DNA from: Asticcacaulis aquaticus
GTDB taxonomy: Bacteria; Pseudomonadota; Alphaproteobacteria; Caulobacterales; Caulobacteraceae
Direction of reading: 5' to 3'
DNA: 64,000 nucleotides
NCBI RefSeq assembly: GCF_028550415.1
Contig: NZ_JAQQKX010000001.1
Coordinates: 62,001 to 126,000, forward strand
How positions within the stretch are numbered: the first letter of the stretch is position 1; every line of letters begins with the position of its first letter. Of the stretch, positions 46,854-55,150 are shown piece by piece. Below the pieces are notes generated by a model that did no database searches, was not told the DNA's origin, and saw only the letters and a program-made list of their open reading frames with translations. The position numbers and the translations under genes were made by a program.

Positions 46854-47963
46854 ATGATGTATTTATCAGTAAAGCCAGATTTGCCTACTGTAGAAGATGT
46901 ATTGCCTTATCTTCGGCAGATACACAGTAATGCCCGATATTCAAATTTTGGGCCGCTTTCGACGGAACTGGAAGCGGGGTTACTAAGCGCTTTTGGATCT
47001 GCTGATACAGCAGAGCGGTGTGTATGTGTAAGCAATGCGACCTCAGGGCTGACGGCGGCTCTTCTCGCAGCGGGAGTGAATGGAAAGGTTGCCGTTCCGG
47101 CTTTTACATTTCCGGCTTCCTTAGGAGCCGTTTGCTCGGCCGGTGCCACGCCGGTTATATTTGACGTCTCTATTGATAAGTGGGCATTTGACGAAATTAT
47201 TATAGAAGATATATTAAAGTCTGAAAATATATCGGCAGTAATGATTGTTGAAGCGTTTGGAATACTAACAAATATTGAGAATTTAATCAGAATGTGCTTG
47301 AGTCACGGTGTAAAGGTCATCATAGACTCAGCGGCGGGTTTAGGAGTTAGGCGAACGGGCAGGGTCGTCCATCCCGATGTCTTCGAAATTTTTTCTATGC
47401 ACGCAACAAAACCTTTGGGGATTGGTGAAGGTGGGTGTGTATTTATGCACAATTCACGAGTATCTAATTTTCGTGCCGCAATTAACTTTGCGCTACCTGT
47501 CCACCAAGACCATACGGTGTACTGGGGATTCAATGGAAAAATGTCTGAATACCACGCAGCAGTTGGTCTGGCTCAACTTCGTCGAAGACATGTCTTACTG
47601 CAACAAAGGCAAGGTGTTGTGACGCGCTATATAGAACAAATTAAATTGTTGGATGGTTTGATATTTTCGAGAGAGGTTGCAGCCTCACCTTGGCAATTCT
47701 TCCCTATACGACTGCCCGATGAGCAAACTACAGAAAGCTTCGTAGACCTGGCAGCTCAAAAAGGCGTGGAAATTAGAAGATATTATAGGCCAAGTCTGGC
47801 CTCCATGTACCAAAATTTTGCACACAATTCCTGTCTTTCTTCTGAACAGTTGTCGAAGACAATGTGTGCCCTTCCTGTGCGGTCAGGGAATGCAATTGCT
47901 GAAATGGATGAAATTATTGATGCAGTTTTAGACAGCCTTAAAGGTGCTATGAATTATGCGTGA
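46854..47963 (+). CDS. DegT/DnrJ/EryC1-type sugar aminotransferase
   Basis: A 369-residue PLP enzyme of the sugar aminotransferase family, expected to aminate a keto-sugar nucleotide. VSKPDLP-like VKPDLPTVEDVLPYL and NFGPLSTELE start the fold. The PLP lysine is Lys186 in SMHATKPLGIGEGG and Asp158 lies in IIDSAAG. VPAFTFPAS is typical. Base composition is visibly more AT-rich than clpX or lon. The start codon sits right after the clpX terminator without a clear SD. It overlaps the next gene by 8 bp. Confidence 0.85.
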   Translation: MMYLSVKPDLPTVEDVLPYLRQIHSNARYSNFGPLSTELEAGLLSAFGSADTAERCVCVSNATSGLTAALLAAGVNGKVAVPAFTFPASLGAVCSAGATPVIFDVSIDKWAFDEIIIEDILKSENISAVMIVEAFGILTNIENLIRMCLSHGVKVIIDSAAGLGVRRTGRVVHPDVFEIFSMHATKPLGIGEGGCVFMHNSRVSNFRAAINFALPVHQDHTVYWGFNGKMSEYHAAVGLAQLRRRHVLLQQRQGVVTRYIEQIKLLDGLIFSREVAASPWQFFPIRLPDEQTTESFVDLAAQKGVEIRRYYRPSLASMYQNFAHNSCLSSEQLSKTMCALPVRSGNAIAEMDEIIDAVLDSLKGAMNYA

Positions 47964-48903
47964 AAATTTAATACCGAAATTGGAGTTCCGCATTCCCATA
48001 TCTCCGACGCCAGGATTCTTTAAACAAGTTGAGTTGTTTAATTATTGTCTGAGGCAATTAGGCGGGGCGTATGAAGAGTGTCTGTTGACGGTCGTGGTGG
48101 GAGACGAATGCAACATAGATTGGGTAAAGTCTGAGAATCCCTGGAGCCGGAATTTCAACATCTCGTGGCAGGCTGTGCCTGTAGACATTTTTAGAGAATT
48201 TGGAATACACGGTACTGCGAATTGGCGTTTGTGTATTCCTTCCAGCGCCGATATAATAATTTTGTCGGATGCTGATACTATTTTGACAAAAGATATAGAT
48301 CCTTTGTTTTCTGTTCTTTGCCGTGATGATCCAGTTATAATTGGACACATGGCCCATTTTCCTCCGCCGATCAGCATAGCGCCTTCTGATGGTTATGAAC
48401 GCGGAGGTAAATATTTTTGGTCAGATATTTTTGATAGATTTGATATTGAATGGCCAAGTGTTCTGCATAATTACTCTATGACGAATGCTGAATCATCTGT
48501 GCCGGCGTATTTTAATCTCGGATTTGTAGGACTTAATGCAAGCGCGTTGTCATCCATTGGTAAGCACGTGCTGGATTATGAGCGACGTTTTAAGGAAATT
48601 TGCGATAGCCATATGAGGTGTCAGATTATACTTACACTGATGTCGTATAAATTGGGTTTTAATATAGGTGTTTTGCCTGCACAATATAATGCTGCCAATG
48701 ACCCTGAACATATACGATTAAATTACATATCGGAAGACGATATTCGGGTTATGCATTATTTGCGCGAATCGGAATTCCGCCGGAGTACTTTTTTGACACC
48801 AAATGAAATAATTGGATTTTTAGATTCTAAATTGGAGCTTCCCTGTAACAAACTTCTTCAAAAAATAGTTAAGAATTTTTACATTAAAAATGGGAAAATT
48901 TAA
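47956..48903 (+). CDS. Putative GT-A fold glycosyltransferase
   Basis: A 315-residue soluble protein. A Rossmann-like N-terminal half leads to IIILSDADTIL, where Asp105-Ala-Asp107 would be the metal- and nucleotide-sugar-binding DxD. Later YFNLGFVGLNASAL resembles the acceptor part of GT8-like enzymes. AT-rich, as are its neighbours. Overlaps the preceding gene by 8 bp and the next by 1 bp (TAATG), so the three form one translational unit. It probably transfers the sugar made by the flanking enzymes. Confidence 0.6.
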   Translation: MRENLIPKLEFRIPISPTPGFFKQVELFNYCLRQLGGAYEECLLTVVVGDECNIDWVKSENPWSRNFNISWQAVPVDIFREFGIHGTANWRLCIPSSADIIILSDADTILTKDIDPLFSVLCRDDPVIIGHMAHFPPPISIAPSDGYERGGKYFWSDIFDRFDIEWPSVLHNYSMTNAESSVPAYFNLGFVGLNASALSSIGKHVLDYERRFKEICDSHMRCQIILTLMSYKLGFNIGVLPAQYNAANDPEHIRLNYISEDDIRVMHYLRESEFRRSTFLTPNEIIGFLDSKLELPCNKLLQKIVKNFYIKNGKI

Positions 48904-49487
48904 TGCCGGGATGCAATTCTGATTTTTTTTCACAAGAAGAAGTGGATAGAATGCAATTTGGATGTATAGGTGATGAAGTTCTTATACATAAGACTTGTAT
49001 TATTGTTGACACGAGAAAAATTTTTTTAGGAAATAGGGTTCGTATAGACGCAAATTGTTTGTTGTCAGTTGGGTCTTCTTTGTTGATTGGAAATAATGTT
49101 CACCTCGCTGCGCAGACAATTGTATCCGGTCATGCAGACATAACTATTGAAGAGTATGCCGGATGCTCCTTCGGCGTAAAAATTTTATCATCTTCCGATG
49201 ATTTTTCTGGAAATTACATGACTAACCCTACTGTGCGTTCGGAATATACGAACGTACATTCTTCGGCGGTCCGCGTAAGTCGTCACGCTATTATCGGCGC
49301 AGGCAGCGTCGTTTTGCCAGGTGTTACAATCGGTGAGGGGGGCGCCATTGGAAGCCAGTCACTGGTTAATTCTGACACGGAAGCGTGGTCCATATACGCC
49401 GGTGTGCCCGTAAAGCGACTACGCGCTCGCAGTCGGGAATTGCTGGATAGGGAGCATCTCTATAAATCAACATTGTCTAAAAATTGA
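48903..49487 (+). CDS. Left-handed beta-helix (hexapeptide) acyltransferase
   Basis: A 194-residue protein built of hexapeptide turns such as IFLGNRVRIDANC, LLIGNNVHLAAQTIV, AIIGAGSVVLPGVTIGEGGAIGSQSLV, ending YAGVPVKRLR, the standard O- or N-acetyltransferase ending. His residues in VSGHAD and VHSSAVRVSRHA may be catalytic. It likely acetylates the amino group introduced by the DegT enzyme or an O position of the glycan. AT-rich composition marks the end of the cassette at 49487. Confidence 0.8.
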   Translation: MPGCNSDFFSQEEVDRMQFGCIGDEVLIHKTCIIVDTRKIFLGNRVRIDANCLLSVGSSLLIGNNVHLAAQTIVSGHADITIEEYAGCSFGVKILSSSDDFSGNYMTNPTVRSEYTNVHSSAVRVSRHAIIGAGSVVLPGVTIGEGGAIGSQSLVNSDTEAWSIYAGVPVKRLRARSRELLDREHLYKSTLSKN

Positions 49488-49500
49488 CTGACCTCTTTGA

Positions 49501-49528
49501 CTTGAAAAATAGCGTTAAAAACCCAAAT
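49501..49528 (+). promoter_or_regulatory. Heat-shock (sigma-32 type) promoter candidate for lon
   Basis: CTTGAAA (49501-49507), 14-nt spacer, CCCAAAT (49522-49528). This closely fits the sigma-32 consensus CTTGAAA-N13/14-CCCATNT. It lies 160 bp upstream of lon, a known heat-shock gene. Confidence 0.65.
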
Positions 49529-49689
49529 AAACATGATGATTTAGTCGACGATAGCTTATTGCAAGCATGTTCGAATAATTTGGTCTATCGTTGATGGAAT
49601 CGCTGACGCGGCGAACCGCTAAAAGGTGCCAGGAATTGTTACAGGCCATGTGTTAATACGGCCTGCTGTCCGGCTCAGGAGTTGAGTGA

Positions 49690-52083
<2,394 letters not shown>

Positions 52084-52090
52084 AGTACAA

Positions 52091-52128
52091 GGATTTGCTG
52101 CGGTTTGCAGTGCAACCGCAGCGTATCC
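52091..52128. repeat. Hairpin containing palindrome copy 1 after lon
   Basis: GGAT-TT-GCTGCGGTT / AACCGCAGC-GT-ATCC around loop TGCAGTGC, immediately after the lon stop. It includes the 15-mer CGGTTTGCAGTGCAA (52101-52115) that recurs at 52205-52219. No T-run follows. Confidence 0.6.
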
Positions 52129-52138
52129 AAATGCAATG

Positions 52139-52184
52139 GAGCGGAATTCGGGCGTCTAAGGCGCTCAAATTTCGCTCTTTTTTG
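52139..52184 (+). terminator. Terminator of lon
   Basis: Stem GAGCG-GAATT ... AATTT-CGCTC extended by GCG/CGC near the loop, with G-U pairs, followed by six T residues. Confidence 0.75.
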
Positions 52185-52204
52185 TGTAAACCCTTAAAAA
52201 ACTT

Positions 52205-52219
52205 CGGTTTGCAGTGCAA
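52205..52219. promoter_or_regulatory. Palindrome copy 2 upstream of hup
   Basis: CGGTTTGCAGTGCAA, identical to 52101-52115 and 104 bp away. Its core TTGCA-G-TGCAA is a perfect odd palindrome. It lies about 130 bp before hup, where a promoter operator would be expected. Confidence 0.5.
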
Positions 52220-52350
52220 AAAGTACGATTTCGCTTTTGACGTAAGCCTAAAATTGTAGTCTCTATCGGGTCCACCCGCCGACGACTCAGGTGAGTCCGG
52301 TTGACCGGTTTACAAGCAGATGCCCGTTTCCGCGGGCTGGGAGAGAGATT

Positions 52351-52629
52351 ATGACGACGAAAGCTGAACTCGTGGCCGCCATCGCCGAGCAGGCGGGTCT
52401 GACCAAGGAACAAGCCAAGAAGGCCGTCGACGCCTTCACCGACAGCGTGGTTGATGCCCTGAAAAAGGGTGAAGAAGTCCGCCTCGTCGGCTTCGGCACC
52501 TTCCTGGCCGTCAAGCGCGAAGCTGGCACCGCCCGCAACCCGCGCACCGGCGAAACCGTTGCCCGTCCGGCTTCGGTCACCGCGCGCTTCCGCGTCGGCG
52601 AAGGCCTGAAGTCGGCCCTGAACGGCTAA
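52351..52629 (+). CDS. hupB: Nucleoid protein HU
   Basis: A 92-residue DNA-bending histone-like protein. MTTKAELVAAIAEQAGLTKEQAKKAVDAF is the helical dimer part, VRLVGFGTFLAVKREAGTARNPRTGE the body and arm, and the DNA-intercalating arm carries ARNPRTG. GGGAGAGAG lies upstream of ATG 52351. The typical lon-hup order of proteobacteria is preserved. Confidence 0.95.
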   Translation: MTTKAELVAAIAEQAGLTKEQAKKAVDAFTDSVVDALKKGEEVRLVGFGTFLAVKREAGTARNPRTGETVARPASVTARFRVGEGLKSALNG

Positions 52630-52678
52630 TTCAGCACAGGTTTATTGCGGAAAACGATCCGCGAGACTTGACTTAGAG

Positions 52679-52714
52679 TCCGGAGGTTGGCATTGACCGG
52701 CCTCCGGATTTTTA
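52679..52714 (+). terminator. Terminator of hup
   Basis: Stem TCCGGAGG / CCTCCGGA with a 14-nt loop and five T residues, 50 bp after the stop. Confidence 0.85.
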
Positions 52715-52738
52715 TTGCCGGACTTGGTCCTTGGATCA

Positions 52739-52814
52739 GGGCGATTAGCTCAGCTGGCAGAGCGGCTCGTTTACACCGAGTAGGTCGGCGGTTCGATCCC
52801 GTCATCGCCCACCA
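52739..52814 (+). tRNA. tRNA-Val (UAC anticodon)
   Basis: 76 nt with encoded CCA. Acceptor GGGCGAT/ATCGCCC, D-arm GCTCAGCTGGCAGAGC, anticodon stem GCTCG/CGAGT with loop TTTACAC (anticodon TAC), T arm GGTTCGATCC. Its 3' end is the likely integration site of the element that follows. Confidence 0.95.
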
Positions 52815-52866
52815 AATTCTTGAATTAAATCAAGTATTTGCCGAAAATCGACAGAATGGCCCGCCT

Positions 52867-52972
52867 TGTGCCACCGGATTGTGCCACCAAACGGCCTCCC
52901 AACAGTCGTTTTACCCTGTAGAATCAGACACTAAACACCCAACAGCCTGTGCCACCGGACTGTGCCACCAAA
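52867..52972 (+). repeat. Four TGTGCCACC repeats beside tRNA-Val
   Basis: TGTGCCACC at 52867, 52880, 52948 and 52961, arranged as two tandem pairs (13-bp period) 81 bp apart. The pairs sit between the tRNA and the integrase stub. The layout fits arm-type binding sites of a tyrosine integrase (inference). Confidence 0.55.
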
Positions 52973-53136
52973 GTGCGCAGACAAGGGCTTCCAGACTGTT
53001 TGGCCATCGTCGGCCCTCAGCATCTTCAAAAACGACGGGGAAACCATCCATCTACGGTTCGTCGAGCCCGTCCGGGATGGTCGAAACAGATCGCCCCGGA
53101 AATGACCGGCGCATATCATTAGGACAAAAGCATGGG

Positions 53137-53283
53137 ATGTTCGTCAGAGGTCGATCCTTCTATGTTCGATGGAAAATCCCCTCACGCCTTCAACCCATTG
53201 TCGGGCATTCGCACTTCGTCAGATCGTTGAAGACAGGACGGCGGGCCGATGCTGAGGCCGTGGATTTTGGCTTGTTCCTTTAG
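53137..53283 (+). pseudogene. Truncated integrase N-terminal remnant
   Basis: 48 residues beginning MFVRGRSFYVRWKIPSRLQPIVG and continuing HFVRSLKTGRRADAEA. This matches the opening beta-hairpin of phage-type tyrosine recombinases with a DUF6538-like arm domain (RRGxxYxVRxxIP). The frame stops at TAG 53281 with no core-binding or catalytic domain downstream. The rest was presumably deleted when the arsenic genes became fixed. Confidence 0.6.
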
Positions 53284-53327
53284 GTAGGTGCTTCACCTAT
53301 AAGACGCGACAGGGCTTGTCAGGATCA

Positions 53328-53353
53328 CATATATCAAATAATCATGATGTATG
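53328..53353. promoter_or_regulatory. Putative ArsR operator
   Basis: Near-perfect dyad CATATATC-N10-GATGTATG whose right half covers the arsR start codon. The AT-rich centre and position fit an autoregulatory ArsR box. Confidence 0.45.
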
Positions 53354-53683
53354 GATAAGAATCAATCAATCGCGGCCTTCGGGGCGCTCAGTCAGGAAAC
53401 GCGTCTGGATGTCATACGCCTGCTCATACGGGCGGGCACAGAGGGCATGGCCGCAGGCGAGATCGGTGATCACCTTGGTGTAAGGCAGAACACCATGTCG
53501 GCCAACCTGTCGGTGCTGGCGCACGCTGGGCTGATCAAGTTCGTCCGAGAGGGGCGCAGCATCCGCTACTTCGCGGACTTCGACGGCATCAAGGGCTTGC
53601 TTACCTTCCTGCTCCGCGATTGCTGCGGCGGCAGGGCCGACCTGTGCCAGCCGCTATTGGATGAGATCGCCTGTGGCTGTTGA
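53351..53683 (+). CDS. arsR: ArsR-family arsenic-responsive repressor
   Basis: A 110-residue winged-helix repressor. The HTH is GEIGDHLGVRQNTMSANLSVLAHAGLI. It lacks the classical CVC metal site in the recognition region. Instead the C terminus has Cys91-Cys92, Cys99, Cys108 and Cys110, like the C-terminal As(III) site of Acidithiobacillus-type ArsR. It overlaps aqpS by up to 23 bp and heads the arsR-aqpS-arsC operon. Confidence 0.9.
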   Translation: MDKNQSIAAFGALSQETRLDVIRLLIRAGTEGMAAGEIGDHLGVRQNTMSANLSVLAHAGLIKFVREGRSIRYFADFDGIKGLLTFLLRDCCGGRADLCQPLLDEIACGC

Positions 53684-54359
53684 GACCTATAGCTTTGGTC
53701 GCAAACTGTTCGCGGAGGGGCTGGGCACCAGCTTGCTGCTGGCCACGGTCGTCGGGTCGGGCATCATGGCCCAGTCGCTATCAGGCGGTAATGTCGCCAT
53801 CGCCCTGCTGTGTAATGCTATCGCTACAGGGGCAATCCTTGTCGTTCTGATCACCTTGCTTGGCCCGATTTCTGGCGCGCATTTCAACCCTGTTGTAACG
53901 CTCGTCTTCGCCCTGCGGCGAGAAATCTCTGCGCAGGCGTCTTTGGGGTATATCGGCGCACAGGTCTTAGCAGCGGCGCTTGGCGTCTGGCTGGCGCATA
54001 TGATGTTTGGTGAGGACATCGTTCAGGTATCGGAGAAGGTGAGAACGGGTGCCCCACAGTGGCTCTCGGAAGGTATCGCCACCTTCGGCTTGGTCATAAC
54101 CATCCTCGGCACGGTCAGATTCAGAGACAGCTTCGTTCCTGTGGCGGTCGGCCTCTACATCGTTGCCGCCTATTGGTTCACGGCGTCGACCTCGTTTGCC
54201 AACCCAGCTGTTACCCTTGCTCGAAGCCTATCCGACACCTTTGCGGGCATTCGCCCCCATGATGCGCCAGCGTTCGTGGCGGCGCAGATAGGTGGCGCGT
54301 TGGTCGCTTACGCCGTCTGTGCGTGGTTTCTGAAATCGAGAGAAGAACAATGTCTGTAA
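53661..54359 (+). CDS. aqpS: Aquaglyceroporin AqpS-like arsenite channel
   Basis: A 232-residue MIP-family channel with six spans. The two half-helix motifs are HFNPVVT (NPV, a variant of NPA) and SFANPAVT. In Sinorhizobium meliloti, AqpS in an arsR-aqpS-arsC-arsH operon lets As(III) flow out after ArsC reduction. The same role is inferred here in place of an ArsB or Acr3 pump. A GTG at 53673 is an alternative start. It overlaps arsC by 10 bp. Confidence 0.85.
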   Translation: MRSPVAVETYSFGRKLFAEGLGTSLLLATVVGSGIMAQSLSGGNVAIALLCNAIATGAILVVLITLLGPISGAHFNPVVTLVFALRREISAQASLGYIGAQVLAAALGVWLAHMMFGEDIVQVSEKVRTGAPQWLSEGIATFGLVITILGTVRFRDSFVPVAVGLYIVAAYWFTASTSFANPAVTLARSLSDTFAGIRPHDAPAFVAAQIGGALVAYAVCAWFLKSREEQCL

Positions 54360-54772
54360 CGATCTATCATAACCCTGACTGCGGGACGTCTCGCAATGTG
54401 CTGGCCCTTCTCGAAGCGGCGGGTTTTACGCCTGTGGTCGTCGAGTATCTACAGACGGGCTGGCAGCGGGAGCAGCTTGTCAGTCTGTTGGTGGCGGCAG
54501 GACTTACACCACGCACAGCCCTACGGGAAAGCAAGTCCCCCGCAAAGGAAATGGGCCTGCTCGATCTTGCCGTCAGCGATGAACGCCTATTGTTGGCAAT
54601 GTTGGAATATCCTGTGCTGGTGAATCGTCCCATTGTCGTAACCGACAAGGGAACCAAGCTTTGCCGACCAAGCGAGACGGTCCTCGACCTGATCGAGCGT
54701 TTTCCTGCGGGGCCGTTCTACAAAGAAGACGGCGAGCTTCTGATCGATGCGAACGGCAACCGAGTAGGTTAA
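54350..54772 (+). CDS. arsC: Arsenate reductase, glutaredoxin-linked
   Basis: A 140-residue ArsC of the R773 type that reduces arsenate to arsenite using glutathione/glutaredoxin. The active cysteine is Cys11 in IYHNPDCGTSRN. Arg residues in TPRTALRES and NRPIV contribute to oxyanion binding. ATG 54350 has GAGAGAAG before it; an in-frame start 27 bp earlier is rejected. No arsH follows. It is convergent with the next gene, overlapping 4 bp. Confidence 0.92.
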   Translation: MSVTIYHNPDCGTSRNVLALLEAAGFTPVVVEYLQTGWQREQLVSLLVAAGLTPRTALRESKSPAKEMGLLDLAVSDERLLLAMLEYPVLVNRPIVVTDKGTKLCRPSETVLDLIERFPAGPFYKEDGELLIDANGNRVG

Positions 54773-55011
54773 TTCGTTGCCTTTTCCGCGTTGCGCTTGA
54801 CGTTCTCGGCGGGCGGCTGGTCGCCCAGCTTGTCTGCTGCCTTGTCGACGCCCTGCGGTAGGGCCTCAATGGCGTCGGCGGCGCGTTCGGATCCCGAACG
54901 GTTATCCTGCATCATATAGACCGCTATGACCGCCAGAACGGCGATGAGCGCGACGCCCAGGATGATCGCCAGATTGTTGGAGCCGCCTTGACTTTGTTGT
55001 GCTGTGGCCAT
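54769..55011 (-). CDS. Small single-span membrane protein
   Basis: 80 residues: a short polar N terminus, one hydrophobic span (NNLAIILGVALIAVLAVIAVYMM, about residues 13-35), then a charged Ala/Glu/Lys-rich tail. No family recognised. It marks the return to chromosomal sequence after arsC. The frame is open 27 bp further upstream, but MATAQQ is the natural start. Confidence 0.6.
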   Translation of the reverse strand: MATAQQSQGGSNNLAIILGVALIAVLAVIAVYMMQDNRSGSERAADAIEALPQGVDKAADKLGDQPPAENVKRNAEKATN

Positions 55012-55099
55012 GGTAGGAATCCTTGTGGTTAAAAACACGATCCTAGCCCCTGGGCTGCAAAGCCTCAGTCGTCATGTGCCTCTGTAAGATAAACCGCGC

Positions 55100-55134
55100 A
55101 AAAAAAACGCCGCCCGGAGGGGGCGGCGTTTTTG
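55100..55134. terminator. Bidirectional terminator after the autotransporter gene
   Basis: Stem AACGCCGCC / GGCGGCGTT with a short loop, flanked by seven A residues on one side and five T residues on the other, so it works for the minus-strand gene. Confidence 0.88.
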
Positions 55135-55150
55135 ACCCGAGGTACCGGGA

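Noticed and set aside
52867-52972. TGTGCCACC repeats as a CRISPR array
   Set aside because: Units are only 9 bp, spacing is irregular (13, 68, 13), and no cas genes are nearby.
54769-55150. attR duplicate of the tRNA-Val 3' end after arsC
   Set aside because: I looked for a repeat of the tRNA 3' end after the arsenic genes and saw none, so element borders cannot be set.
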